Shown piece by piece: positions 32,806 through 42,459 of a DNA stretch of 64,000 nt. The DNA comes from Dipylidium caninum (Eukaryota > Platyhelminthes > Cestoda > Cyclophyllidea > Dipylidiidae): the NCBI GenBank assembly GCA_017562135.1, contig QEYB01001583.1, forward strand, positions 1-64,000, written 5' to 3'. The first letter of the stretch is position 1. Each line of letters begins with the position of its first letter. The translations under genes were made by a program, and so were the position numbers. The notes under the pieces were generated by a model that was given only the letters and a program-made list of their open reading frames with translations, had not been told where the DNA came from and did no database searches.

Positions 32806-33159
32806 CTAGCAACTGTCAAACGTCTTCATGGGTGTCATGGTGATTTGTCCACATTTGAGTTTTCCTCTGACGGAGGCGAGGAACCACTTCCTACCAACCA
32901 CGACATATGACAGAACAGATCCAGCAAGGAGACGGGACGAGGAGAAAGGCGGCAGGACACGTGAAAACGGGTTGTGATGGTGGCAGCTCGATGAGGTGAA
33001 TGACCGCGGACAGGGTGAAACGCAAGAAGACTGAGGATTTTTCCTCTCTGCAAGTCCTGGTTGGAAAGTGGAGAGACGAGACAACTGCGTAATGGTGAAC
33101 TGCGAGGCGGACTTGCCTCCTCCAAGTGCACAACCTCGAGACAAAAAAACACTCGCCAT
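32806..33159 (-). CDS. Hypothetical protein, 117 codons
   Basis: A frame of 117 codons ending in '...QITMTPMKTFDSC', with a 108-codon counterpart in the left arm (18,336-18,662). A more distant match is a frame at 43,399-43,599 (plus), where 'FTLSAVIHLIELPPSQP' in a second frame of this region parallels 'FPLSAVIQPIDLPSLRP'. Two overlapping frames are open here, so which, if either, is real is unclear. It contains a Ser/Pro-rich middle and no recognised domain. No promoter module lies next to it. Confidence 0.25.
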   Translation of the reverse strand: MASVFLSRGCALGGGKSASQFTITQLSRLSTFQPGLAERKNPQSSCVSPCPRSFTSSSCHHHNPFSRVLPPFSSSRLLAGSVLSYVVVGRKWFLASVRGKLKCGQITMTPMKTFDSC

Positions 33160-33332
33160 CGGCCGTCTATCGTTGCAACAGTACGCACCCCTCGTCGCGA
33201 GGTTACTGCGCTGATTTAAATATAAACGTCTTCCGCATCACGTCGACGCCCTTTATGAACTTCTCCCCAGCAGAGCCTCGAGAAGTTGACCGACTTGGCA
33301 GAAAAATCTACACCACTGCCGCAGTCTGGTGA
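33126..33332 (+). pseudogene. Diverged gp50 exon 3-like piece
   Basis: The plus-strand frame contains 'ADLNINVFRITSTPF', which lines up with 'AKLQYNGVLRINRVK' of the exon 3 at 38.4 kb; at DNA level 'aacgtcttccgcatca' matches 'aacgacgtcctccgcatcaa' of other copies. After 'REVDRLGRKIYTT' it stops. No matching exon 1 or 2 is visible upstream. The mirror copy is at 18,340-18,150 (minus). Confidence 0.3.
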
Positions 33333-33543
33333 ACGTAGACTGTGGTTGGGCCTCCAGAAGGCCACTCTGCCCACATCCTCAAATTCTTGGAGCCCAAGAC
33401 ATCCTGGACATCAGACGTCCGCCTCACGCCCCAACCACTGCTTCCCTCATCAGTTCCCCTTTGTCTGCATGGAGAAATAAACAAGTCCCGCAATTTGGCC
33501 TCTCTTCTAAGTTTATTTTTACCAAGGCATACTCGGCATTGCC

Positions 33544-33915
33544 ATGTGTTTATCGTGGAATCGTGGCAGTTATGCCCTTCCCCAAACTCTCACTCATCTC
33601 GTCGTCGTCGTCGTTTGTGAGCAGCCGGCAAGTGTATTGCAATCACCGCACCGAAGATGGTGGAGTGGCCAGCGTGGATGCGGAGGCATTGCGTTAGGCT
33701 GCAGCCTCGTGGCGACATTCATTTCCATGTTCATCATGACAAAGGCGTTACTGAATATTCAGAGTTGCTCCAATCTAGGGGAGATACAAACACCCGCCTT
33801 GGGTGATTCTGAGTTCTCGAGACGAGAGCAACAAGGGCAAGACGACGCTCTTACTTGGCTTGGTGGCTTAGTGGGGCATTGGAATCTCATTGCCGACCTA
33901 CGAGACCATGGGTAA
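33544..33915 (+). CDS. Hypothetical frame with a predicted membrane segment
   Basis: A 123-codon frame containing the hydrophobic segment 'IALGCSLVATFISMFIMTKA', preceded by Val-rich sequence and followed by a polar Gln/Asp-rich tail. The left arm has the same membrane segment open on the minus strand (17,816-17,559, 'MVEWPAWMRSIALGCSLVAT'). A polypyrimidine tract ending in AG (near 33,580-33,625, 'gtgagcag|ccggcaagtg') could be an acceptor before 'GKCIAITAPK'. I do not recognise the family. The two copies differ by frameshifts upstream of the membrane segment. Confidence 0.3.
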   Translation: MCLSWNRGSYALPQTLTHLVVVVVCEQPASVLQSPHRRWWSGQRGCGGIALGCSLVATFISMFIMTKALLNIQSCSNLGEIQTPALGDSEFSRREQQGQDDALTWLGGLVGHWNLIADLRDHG

Positions 33916-34089
33916 GATCACCTTGCCAAATTCCCTTCACGCATATGCGTCTAATTGACAGGACATTGCAACCTGCGTTGGGTGTATGCACGATATTTCA
34001 TTGACATTTTCAACTGATAATCGACAGTCTGACAGTGGCCTGCGGGTGCAAGTTTGGGCAACGGTGAGTACTGCACGGGTCAAATGCTA

Positions 34090-34520
34090 AAGTGGGGATG
34101 CTAGGAGGGCCGCGGTGAGGCGGAGAAGGGTGGAAAGGTGTGGGAAAGGGCAAGGAGGTGAGAAAGTTGACCATACTTGTGGGCGCCATGTAGGCTGGAG
34201 CACGTGTCCTCTGTGGAATGTGCTCTTGAATCGTCTGTCTCCCTCCCACACACTCACCTGCAACTGAGCGCCAACCCCTCGGCCTACTTCAACAAGTCAA
34301 GATTTATGCTCATTGAATCCTACTTGGGCAAGTAGTATTACAATCTCTTCGATATATTCACCCATTCAGAAGAGTCACCGTACGGCTGGCAAGGACTTCG
34401 TGGACGAGTTTCATCTTTACCACCTTGCAAATTCGTCCGGCACCCTCCCTTTTCCGCATAATCTAAGCACCCATCAGCTGTTATTATGTTTTTGCTGTGG
34501 AACTGCTACTCGTAGGAGCT
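34090..34520. other. Right-arm filling
   Basis: Absent from the left arm. It has 'tcctacttgggcaagtagta' and 'aatctcttcgatatattcac', homologous to 46,250-46,440 (inverted) and more distantly to 48,185-48,300 and 20,450-20,560. This appears to be the upstream part of the HWAVF-exon locus. Confidence 0.45.
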
Positions 34521-35700
34521 GATGGGGTTCGTCTACACACTTGTTGGCGTCATGCCATAATTCGGCAGCTGCCGCAACTCTTCCTTCCACCGTGGACGAT
34601 GACTACCGCCTCGTTTCCTGCTCTGCTTCTAATCAGACGCTGCCATCGCGGCCGACCTTTGGCGTGAATGTTGACGGATGGCAAAATCAGATCTTCTGGA
34701 TGAAATTCGAGTCGAGTATGCCTACTACTACTGCTGCTAACATGCTTGTATTTCCATTTACTGACGCATTCAGTACTCACCTCCAAAACTTCCGCGTCGT
34801 CAAATGACAACACGGAAGTCGAAAGAGAGTGGCGGTTGGTTGAGAGGTTAGCAAGGTAGGCGGCGATTTGAGGCCGCGTCCGGTGCACGGAGGAGCAAGA
34901 GGCTGAATGCACACCAAGAAAGAAGGCAGAGGAGACCAAATGTTGGCTGGATTCCACTCCAACGCGATGGAGTTGACACTCGTGTAATATTCAGGCTACG
35001 AGGTCTCCGATTCTCTCGAGAATGGCGAATTAGGCCCAGAGTCACGAGTGAGGACTGACTGGACGCCGCTTCCACATTGGATCCTTTCGTGGCTTCACCA
35101 ACCAAATGATCAGAGGTATGGTTATTTATCGGACTCGTGGACATTTCCAAAGAAGTCAATCACGAGAGAAAGGAGGAAGCTTCTTTTCTCTGGCACAATT
35201 CCCACGCTCACCGAGTGGTCGCGGGTGACGACGTTTTACGACGTTGCAGTGCGGCCCAACTGCGCGCGAAGACGCGTCGTGAGGCTTGGCGCTGAGTTGA
35301 TGAAGGACACAAGGACGTGTAGTCGCTGTGAGGCGAACAGGAGTCAATGGAACGGCATGGCTTCCTCTTCCACCGAGTGTCACTTGCAGCGCCCTCCTTG
35401 ATGGGATTTGAGAAGAACGCCTCGATGACGCCTTAAATAGGCGCTTGAGAGTGCGGAGAGCGCAGCTCACTAGTCAGCGGTGAGTGGATGTCAGTTGATG
35501 AGTTTTACTCACGTAGATGTCTCCTCGATTGAAAACCGCTCACTGCTCAGTATACGAGAGGCAATCAGCCTGGCTCACATGCCATTTGCACCCTCTACGT
35601 CTACTGACTCCTCAACTGACGCGAACTCCACTGCTCTTTCTGCTTGCAACTGTCTCCTTAACCCGCCGCCATCTTCACTCGTGGTTGATGGATGAGGCTT
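34500..35700 (-). repeat. Outer part of right inverted-repeat arm, with block K
   Basis: Mirror of 15,465-16,545. Block K is inverted here, with the palindromic box 'cgccttaaataggcg' at 35,428-35,442. Frames over 100 codons exist on both strands but are not open in the mirror arm. Confidence 0.65.
34541..34807 (+). CDS. Hypothetical frame, 88 codons
   Basis: Ends '...TFGVNVDGWQNQIFWMKFES' then 'TTTAANMLVFPFTDAF' and a short tail. In the left arm the corresponding minus-strand sequence (16,530-16,300) reads the same up to a frameshift after 'FGVNVDGWQNQIF'. A 135-codon frame on the opposite strand overlaps it. Base composition and the Trp/Phe pattern are protein-like, but no domain, promoter or splice site is seen. 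Confidence 0.25.
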   Translation: MLASCHNSAAAATLPSTVDDDYRLVSCSASNQTLPSRPTFGVNVDGWQNQIFWMKFESSMPTTTAANMLVFPFTDAFSTHLQNFRVVK

Positions 35701-35719
35701 TGTCCAGTCCACCGTCGCA

Positions 35720-36940
35720 CAGGTAATCCCAACTCAATTCACCTTGGCCAAAAGGGTGAGTCGAAAAGAGATAAAATGAGAACAGAGAAGGGGAGAGGAG
35801 AGACTCTGTATCCGACGCTGCGGTCGCATATTTCCTCAGGTTGGGGCGTCTGCGTGATGGAAAGAAGCTGAACCACATGGAGACATGGGACGGCGTTTCC
35901 TCTCGACACTTTCGACGCAGAGTTTGCGACGCTCCTTTCCACTGCCCAGAGACTCTGTGGACCTGCGTCTCGTCTTCGGGATCTTTCGCGACGACGTAAT
36001 GCCAGAGACAGAAAGATTTTGTGCATATTTTGACCTGCGTGTTATTCACCCTTCAGTTGACAATCCGCTGAGAAGCGGGATGACATGGTGGCAGACAGGC
36101 TGGTCTTAGCGAATAGTCGCCTCGAGACAAAACTAATCATGCGGTCGCGGTCTCGAGAAGGTGAAGTGCTAATTGCTGGTCTCACTTTCTCCCAAGTGTC
36201 CCTGCGGCTTAGAGTATGCCGGCAGGAAGTGCAAAAGGGCTTGAAGTAATCTGAAGGAATCTTAAATCGCGACGACTCCTGAGTGACGAAAATGGTGATG
36301 GAAACACAAGAGAGACAAAAGGAAATGAATCGTCATGGCAGAAATAAGTTGACATGGTAAGGGATGAAGTGACTTCTGACTTGGCCAAGGAGACTGGAGG
36401 GAGAATTGGAGGTGCCCGTAGGGCATCGAACCAAAGTGGAGTCTACTGACTAGTCGGAGAGGTGCGAAAATGAGCTCAAAATGTCAGTCCTCCATTCAAA
36501 TCAGCCCTCAATACCTCACAGTCTAATCACTGCCATGGCCAAACGTTCGAGTACTTCAGCATGCATTTGCCCTGCTATCACATTCAGCTGTAAAAGCTGG
36601 AAGCTCAGTGCAGTGTGTATGGGGACGGATGAAAAGGGCGTCACGAGAGACCACAATGGCCCGTCGAGTAAACACAGCCGTGACAAGGCGGTGATGAAAG
36701 CTGCACTTCACTTCTTCTCGGTTTTGTCAACGATCTTGTTGATGTAGCTGGGAAATCGGGTGCATTCCGCCATTGCGACACGGTGGCGTTGAAACAGTTT
36801 TGTCCTGCAGACTTGTTGCAAGACATGCGACCAGTGCAAACTGGGCGCGGGTGAGTGGAAGTAGCAGCTCCCAGGCCACCAGCGCGGCATGCACAGACGC
36901 CGCCTACTGAGGGGCACCGTGGAAGATATGTCGACTTGAT
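35720..36940. other. Partly unshared spacer
   Basis: 35,720-35,850 is an inverted relative of 50,000-50,140 and 63,130-63,300 ('caattcaccttggccaaaag'). 36,100-36,900 has no obvious second copy. An 88-codon ATG frame at 36,481-36,747 (plus) has no promoter module or conservation to support it. Confidence 0.4.
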
Positions 36941-36949
36941 TCGAGTAAA

Positions 36950-37460
36950 ATGCGTGTTTGTGATGGACAGAAGGGCGTTTCAACCCAAACACATACATCG
37001 TCATTGTCCAGCAGCGTCAGTAAATAAACTTGGGCTGTTACGAACAGTGCCAACACTCGACGATGACCCACAATTCGACTGGTAAAGGGGCTCGTCTGCA
37101 TCACTGCCCTGAACAAAGGGAAGAGCAAGACGCTCCGTGGCATTTGCTTAATCATCGTTCGCCTTCAACGTCTTCATCCTGGACAGTTTTGATAGGCAAA
37201 ACGAGGGATGGGTGACGCCGTCGAAATCCTCCTCTTTCGCCTCCAACCACTTTCAGTGGATGTCAACCGCCGAGAGAAGATTCGCAAACAAGGGAGAAGG
37301 GACTTCCGCCTCAGCATGCTCCTGATACACGAAACTATGCTGGTCAGGCGACCGCCTCCCTTCACCGTGGTAAATGAGCTGTCCTAAAAGACAACAGTTG
37401 ATCCTCCAGGAAAGTGGACGTCCTTGCATGAGGCCATCAAACGGCGGTTACCAAAAAAGA
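36950..37460 (+). repeat. Diverged upstream block U
   Basis: Recognisable by 'acacatacatcgtcattgtc', 'gaacaaagggaagagcaaga' and 'gagctgtcctaaaagacaac', each at the same relative position as in other U blocks, but with much lower similarity. It leads into the group A copy at 37,730, so this copy and its upstream region have diverged together and look older than the rest. Confidence 0.5.
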
Positions 37461-37653
37461 AGATTAAAGCTGCGAAGAGGGCCATTGGAAAGCAACTGAG
37501 AGCCAACATTCTGCCTCCATGCCGGTTAAGAGAACAGCAACTTGACTTCTTGTATGCCCGTCGGTTGCCACTGTCGTCTGCAAACGGCAGAACTCGCGAC
37601 AAAGTGTGCATTGCCTTTCTGTTCACCATGCCACAGGGCCTTTTTCTTGTCAT

Positions 37654-37695
37654 GTGCAGTCTTCACTAATGGACGCACTCGTGTGCATAAATATC
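37654..37695 (+). promoter_or_regulatory. Shared promoter module, best TATA box
   Basis: 'cttcactaatggacgcactc' is followed by 'gcataaatatcc', the closest match to a TATAAATA-type box in the array. The box is about 43 bases before the ATG at 37,730, and an initiator-like 'gcagcatccatca' lies about 25-30 bases after it. Confidence 0.7.
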
Positions 37696-37729
37696 CGCAC
37701 CAGAATGCAGCAGCATCCATCATTTTGGA

Positions 37730-38673
37730 ATGCACGCCAACGCAAGCTTCCATCTTCTCCTCCTTCGTCATCGCCTCCTCGTCTTCCTCGTCCTCGTCCT
37801 CGACCACCTCCTCCTCCTCCTCCTCTTCACCTCGGCTACTATCTGTTCGCTCGCAGAGGAAAGTGAGAGTGCGCACTTCTGCTCCGACGCCAGTCCCATG
37901 AGTGAGGACCAATTCCTCCTACGTTCGCATTGCATGGCGACTGGCACTCGCCACACGCCACCCGCCACCCGCCAATAGCCCCTCGGTCTACTTCTCATTC
38001 TTTCCGGCAGGTTGCTCTCCGTCTCACGCCTTCGCCGTCGAGGCCATCAACAAGAACATCGCCCACCTCGTCTACACGGGCTATAAGACGTTGTGCATCA
38101 AATGGCCTTGCCTGGACGACGTGGTGTGGGGTGTCGACACTGTCGTCTCGAGGGTTTCCGTTTGTCATGGGGTGTCGCAGTCAAAAATGGAACTCGAATG
38201 TTTCGTTGAGGTGCGTATTTGGACCTCACAGGAAGTTACAACGAGTCGCGTCCTCCCCCGTATATCACTCCATTCTGCCCACTTTCGTGCCTCGCGTCAC
38301 TTCCCTTCGCCTCTATCTCGAGCCTTCTCTTACTCCCCTCGAGACTTGAGCGGAGCCGCATGGAGAAGAAAGCCTTCGTCACCGCCAACCCCAACATCCT
38401 CGTCAATGCAAAGCTGCAGTACAACGGTGTGCTACGAATCAACCGGTGAAGGTCAAACACTTGAGGATTCTCCAGACACAGTGGATTAACTGCGTGCAGT
38501 GGTGGAAATTGGCATTCACGCCTGTCTCCTACGTTTCTCCTATTACTACATCAAGAATTTATGTGGCTTCGGATGGCGGCCGTAGACAAGTGCATGTAGG
38601 GGTGTATACGCCCCTTGTCCTTGTCCTCGCACTCGTCGTCTTCATGTTCCTATTAGTTTCTCCTTCTTCATGA
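37730..38673 (+). CDS. Diverged group A gp50-like gene, one base from open
   Basis: Exon 1 (37,730-37,901) encodes MHANASFHLLLLRHRLLVFL, a Leu-rich signal peptide, and 'SAHFCSDASPM'. Exon 2 (from 38,011) follows a phase-1 intron ending TTTCCGGCAG and reads 'CSPSHAFAVEAINKNIAHLV', 'GYKTLCIKW' and 'MELECFVE'. It has either a GAG|GTGCGT donor at 38,211 or the usual one at 38,250. Exon 3 starts near 38,360 ('MEKKAFVTANPNILVNAKLQ') and stops at 'RINR'. With one more base at about 38,445 the frame would continue through 'NCVQWW', 'FTPVSYVSPITTSRIYVA' and a hydrophobic C-terminus 'LVLVLALVVFMFLLVS', consistent with a GPI or membrane anchor. Other copies have lost this ending. Resembles taeniid gp50 antigens by memory only. 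Confidence 0.55.
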
Positions 38674-39060
38674 GTGGCGGACAATTGGGCTCATGTCGAG
38701 GACGTCGGAGTCGTGCCCTGAGACTTCTCGCTGTTCCTTCCATGTCATGTGTGCATTTCGCGTTAATATGTTTAATTGAAGTGGATGGAAGAAATTCCTG
38801 CTGAAGCACTGGGTGGAGACGTCCATTTTTCCTCGGCTTGTGGGGAAGTTTTGCCTAGTGCCTCATCGATATCTTCGTCTTACCCAGTTCAGCCGTTATG
38901 TCAGTCGGGAGGAGTCGCGAAACCGATGGGGTACGACACCCCAAGGTTGGTGTTCAGCTGAGAATAGTCTTTCAAACACCTTACGCGATTTTGTTGCTCC
39001 ATGCTCAGCCTCGAGGCCATCTTCAGTGTTATAACGTCAGAGGCAAGAGTTGCGGCCTTG
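38674..39060 (+). repeat. Diverged 3' flank and block H
   Basis: After the stop at 38,673 the sequence contains 'gagacttctcgctgttcctt' and 'catgtcatgtgtgcatttcg', distant matches to blocks F and H, and then the lead-in to the next promoter. No gene seen. Confidence 0.4.
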
Positions 39061-39066
39061 AGCACA

Positions 39067-39106
39067 AAACAGTCTCCGTTAATGGACACCCGCGGGGCAT
39101 AAAAAG
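39067..39106 (+). promoter_or_regulatory. Shared promoter module before group B exon 1
   Basis: 'gtctccgttaatggacaccc' and 'gcataaaaaggggc', about 37 bases before the ATG at 39,143. Its presence here shows that group B genes used the same kind of promoter as group A, although their exons have diverged strongly. Confidence 0.65.
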
Positions 39107-39142
39107 GGGCGTAACACCAAGGTGGATCGGCAACATCCAGAG

Positions 39143-39523
39143 ATGATATGGAATTCACCTGCCTCTCACCTCCTTCCATTCCGCCTGACCTTTCTCCTCT
39201 TTGTCGTCTTTCCCCTCAATTGCGTTAGCGCTTGTACATCGCAGAGCCGAGATTTCCGAGATTCCTACAGGTAACCTTCAGTTGTCCCGCAGCTCACGCA
39301 TTGTGTGGTGCCCGAAATCAGGAATGCCAATTCATCAGGCATTGTGTTGCAGGCGCTTGCCCCAATTCCCGGTCTTGATATGATGCGATGAATGAGAATG
39401 TGGAATATTTGCTGGCGCGCAGTTCGAAGGCGATGACAATTCGAAGGAGTTAAAAAGACGAAACGTGGACACTCGACTCAACTACGGTCTCGTCGAGGGC
39501 CAATTGTACACTCTCTGTCAACC
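39143..39523 (+). pseudogene. Group B gp50-like gene, exons 1-2, truncated
   Basis: Exon 1 (39,143-39,270) has an ATG and a clear signal peptide (LTFLLFVVFPLNCVSA, residues about 15-30), then 'TSQSRDFRDSY', in the place of group A 'TSAEEEKRLHFYSDYS'. Its donor CTACAG|GTAACC is strong. Exon 2 begins at 39,353 after 'tgtgttgcag' and reads 'YDAMNENVEYLLA', 'KAMTIRRSYKDETWTLDS' and 'VSS..NCTLSVN', lining up with group A 'YDVEAVTKTIAHLV', 'KALCIKWSYFNEDWRGDD' and 'IVSWSSDC'. A TGA lies just before YDA, and the intron phases do not match. At about 39,523 the exon is cut and joined to block E. Exon 3 is missing; the 58,845 copy carries the complementary part. Confidence 0.6.
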
Positions 39524-39524
39524 G

Positions 39525-39800
39525 CCGTGTTGTGTGCTTTAGTCACCACACGGCTGACAGTAAAGTGCAGCCTTCTCGTGGGCTCGGGTGGGTGGGTGGG
39601 TGGGTGGGATGAGCTTAGACGAGAGTTGTTTCGACAACATGTGCGGTAGGTCTCGTTTGGAAGAGTGGCGGCTTGAAGGGTGTGACGATGAAGGCGGTCG
39701 CAGAGTGGGAAGCGATTAACTCGGCATAGCTGGGGTGGGAATCGTGAATGGGTGAACTGCGCCATCACTAAGAACAGAAAATATTCAGCATCACAGCAAA
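39525..39800. repeat. Block E with (GGGT)n
   Basis: Starts 'ccgtgttgtgtgctttagtc'. The G-rich array at 39,585-39,609 is the most regular of all copies ('gggtgggtgggtgggtgggt') and could fold as a G-quadruplex. Confidence 0.7.
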
Positions 39801-39829
39801 AGCACCCAAATAAATCAGTCTCGTCAGCA

Positions 39830-40605
39830 TACGAAATTATACTGTTAGCCAGCAGGCCCACTTTCGACAAGAGCTTCTGCATCACTGTCCTGAACACAGA
39901 AATAACAAGAGGCATCAATCAGCAGTTGAAGAGAGTCATACAGTCGCTGCATCCTCGCCTGCCCTCAACACTTCCATGCCAAGCAGTCTTGACAGGCAAG
40001 ACGAGAAACAGACGGCGCCGTCGACCTCCTTCTGCTCCGCCCCTTGCCCCTCAACGTGGTGTGGTCGGCCAATGGAGAGGAGGAGGCAAGGTGGAGAGAG
40101 CGTTGTGAGCATGGACTTCCCCACAGTCCACTCGTCCGACTGCGAATGCGCCACTACCACCCACTCGTCTGTCTCCACGCCGCTTCAGCTCAACTCTCAC
40201 TCCCTTCTTCGCCATTGTCTCACCTACCGCGGATGTGCTCAATTGCGAGGAGGAAGTGTGTTGAGGCAAAAGCTCCCGGCCTGTCAGACCGTGTTTGCTG
40301 GGACAGCCCCACATGTCCACGTGATGGTGACTATCAGCGAGGCCACTCGCCGTTCGCTCCCACCACACCTCCCAACACTGTCAGTTGGTCATTTTCTGCT
40401 TCTTGGCCGCGTGCACAACCGAATTGCGACGGTTTCCGCCTGCGTCAGAAGACGCTTTTGCCTTCAACTGCTGCCGCGGTCTCCAGAGAGAGCGGTTGAG
40501 GCAACGCAGCTGTCCCGCCGCTCCTCCCGCATGTCGTCCCGCTTTGCTCCCGCGCGTAGGGCGGACTCGGCTCGTGGTTCGGTGCTTCTGTATTGAGAAA
40601 ACATG
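39830..40605 (+). CDS. Block G, hypothetical 206-codon frame
   Basis: A frame runs from 39,976 to 40,596 and reads '...QTAPSTSFCSAPCPSTW', 'THSSVSTPLQLNSHSLL', 'GCAQLRGGSVLRQ' and 'LPTLSVGHFLLLGRVHN', ending 'DSARGSVLLY'. The diverged copy at 44,673-45,188 keeps 'PSRLDRQNERQTEPSTSS', 'THSSVSTPLPLNSPSRL' and 'LLVGHFLTFARVHK' in frame, whereas the copies at 11.7 and 27.3 kb are frameshifted. An alternative frame at 40,044-40,499 is also open. No domain or promoter recognised. The conservation is suggestive but not proof of coding. Confidence 0.3.
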
Positions 40606-40719
40606 TTTATCGGGTTAACGCAAGAACTTAATTCGACAGTAGACCGGGGTCAGTTCACTCAGCTGAACACAACACTTCTTTCAAATACTTGGCCCATTTT
40701 AATGTTGACACTCCAATTG

Positions 40720-41455
40720 TTTTCACCGCGTCAAGACGTAGTGCCTCTTCTTAGTGTCATGCGAGTGTCCAGTTAGGAAACTATTTTGCGCTCAAGACCA
40801 CAACTCGTGGTGGTTCCTGAACTGCAAGAATGAAAATGACTTCGGGGCTGAAGGTTGCACAATAAAATCGCCTCATGTGTTTGAAGGACTGAGCCAGCGT
40901 GTTTCCACACAAACACGTATTTCATGCCGACGAATCTCGTGGCGCTAACGACTCCTTCCCCACTGACAGAGCAGTTCATATGGGAAAGAGGTGGACTTTG
41001 ATATGCGCGCTAAGCAAGTCTACCTCCACAAGTGAGGCAAGTGAATAACTTCATGCGTTGGTTCATTGGGTGAATCATCCATCCACATCGACTGACAAAC
41101 TGGCACGAAATGCGTCCATGACATGGAAGGCACAACGAGAAGTCTCAAGAAACCACTTCAGCGCCCTCGTAAACACCCCAAGTGCCTTCGTGGCATCGCT
41201 CGAGCTCAGCCTGACTTTTGCCTGCCTGTTTCTCCTTGGTCACGTGGATTAACCTGCAGGCCACTTGCCTCTCCGTGATAATTTGTCGTCAGAAAGGAAA
41301 CCTCAACACCCATTCCACACACTCCCGCCTCACCTCATGCAAAGCCGAGTCTACTCTCCTCTCCTCTCCCCTCCTTCCCTCCTCGCCTCCTCGCCTCCCC
41401 CCACCCCACATACTCCACCACCCTCGCCACTACGTTTGTCCACTGCGCTCATCCA
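40720..41455 (-). repeat. Blocks H and F (3' flank of the 42.4 kb gene)
   Basis: Same blocks as 12,540-13,265. Block F here contains the C/T-rich run 'ctctcctctcccctccttcc' and is the 3' flank of the minus-strand gene starting at 42,375; a polyadenylation signal is not obvious (no AATAAA on the minus strand near the stop). Confidence 0.55.
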
Positions 41456-42375
41456 CCGTTTGCTAGTTAGGAACACAGGAGAGGCAGTCGAAGAACAAGG
41501 AAAGGAGGAGCGTACACACCCCACACGCGTTTGTCTATGGCCTTCATCCAAAAATGTATATATTTTTTTGCCGTGGTAACAGGCGAAACCGAGAAGGTAG
41601 GCACGTATGTCACTCTCCACCACTGCACACAATTCATCGCTGTCCCGAAGAATCGTCACGTGTTTGGACTTCACCTCGGCGTGAAACTGCTTTACCTGGT
41701 TGATGCGGAGGACGTCGTTGTGCTGCACCTTCGCGCCGACGAGGATGCCGAGAGTGGCGATAACGAAGGCGTTCTTCTCCGTGTGCCTTCGCTTAACTCT
41801 TGCGGGGATGCAGAAGAAGGCTCTGGTTAGAGGCGACACGATGCGAAGCGAAGCAGGGCGAGGCATGCAAGTGGGGCTGGTAGAGTAACCTACTGAGGGG
41901 GACCCGAATTGGAGTAACTGCGTGTGAAGCTCAAATTTCGTCCCTCGACGGAGCATTGGAATTTTATTTCTGACTGCGACACCTCATGACAATCGGAAGT
42001 CCACGAGACGACGCCGTCGTCGCCCCGCCACACTTCGTTGGAGTAAGGCCATTTGATGGACAACGCCTTATAGCCAGTTTGGACGAGGTGGGCGATGTTC
42101 TTGCTGATGGCCTCGACGTCGTAGGTGCGAGACGGACAGCGGCCCGCTGGAAAGAAAGTGAGTTAGACGGAGAGATGGGCGGCGGATAGCGGGTGGCGAT
42201 TGCCTGTCGTCATGAAAAGGGGACTGGGGAGAAAGGGACTTTTACTCATGGGACTGGTGTTGGAGTAGAAGTGTACCCTCTCCTTCTCTGCAGACGAGCA
42301 GACAGTAGCCACGGCGAGGAGGAAGACGAGGAGGCGCCGAGGGAGGTGGAGCTCGACGGTTGCGTTGGCGTGCAT
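41351..42375 (-). CDS. Group A gp50-like secreted/surface antigen, intact three-exon gene
   Basis: The only copy in which all exons join in frame. Exon 1 (42,375-42,246): MHANATVELHLPRRLLVFLL signal peptide, probable cleavage near 'VCSSA', then 'EKERVHFYSNTSPM'. Intron 1 is phase 1, ATGA|GTAAAA to CTTTCCAG. Exon 2 (42,146-41,904): 'GRCPSRTYDVEAISKNIAHL', 'GYKALSIKWPY', 'DDGVVSWTSDC', 'EIKFQCSVEGRNLSF', with three Cys. Intron 2 runs from GG|GTCC to GCAAGAG. Exon 3 (41,796-41,351): 'EKNAFVIATLGILVGAKVQH', 'VLRINQVKQFHAEVKSKHV', then 'FACYHGKKIYTFLDEGH' and a Ser/Gly-rich end. Total about 270 residues. It lacks the 'NCVQWW' and hydrophobic end of the 37.7 kb copy, probably from an old frameshift at 'gatgaattgtgtgcag' shared by nearly all copies. 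Likely secreted; gp50 family by resemblance only. Confidence 0.6.
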
Positions 42376-42409
42376 TCTGAGTGGATGGATGCTGCTGCAT
42401 TGTGTCATG

Positions 42410-42450
42410 CCTATTAATGCAGACGAGTGTGTCCATTAGTGAAGACTGCA
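42410..42450 (-). promoter_or_regulatory. Promoter module of the intact group A gene
   Basis: 'cttcactaatggacacactc' then 'gcattaatagg' on the minus strand, about 36 bases from the ATG at 42,375. TAAATA is changed to TTAATA, which may weaken TATA-dependent initiation. Confidence 0.6.
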
Positions 42451-42459
42451 CAAGGCAAG

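Larger units (their letters stand above)
32300..34090 (-). repeat. Inner part of right inverted-repeat arm
   Basis: Mirror of 17,385-19,150, with small indels only. The arms are far apart (about 13 kb of spacer) and the spacer holds the second 15-kb unit. Confidence 0.7.

Noticed and set aside
33544..33915. Tetraspanin or transporter identity for the membrane-segment frame
   Set aside because: Only one hydrophobic segment is readable and no CCG or other family signature is present.
36481..36747. 88-codon ATG frame in unshared sequence
   Set aside because: No promoter module, splice signal, domain or second copy; within chance expectation for a 64-kb window.
42163..42375. EG95/45W-type fibronectin-III oncosphere antigen
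   Set aside because: Three exons and a signal peptide fit superficially, but the exon 2 pattern (RCPSR.YDVEA, GYKAL.I.W, DDTIVSW) is not a fibronectin-III strand pattern.
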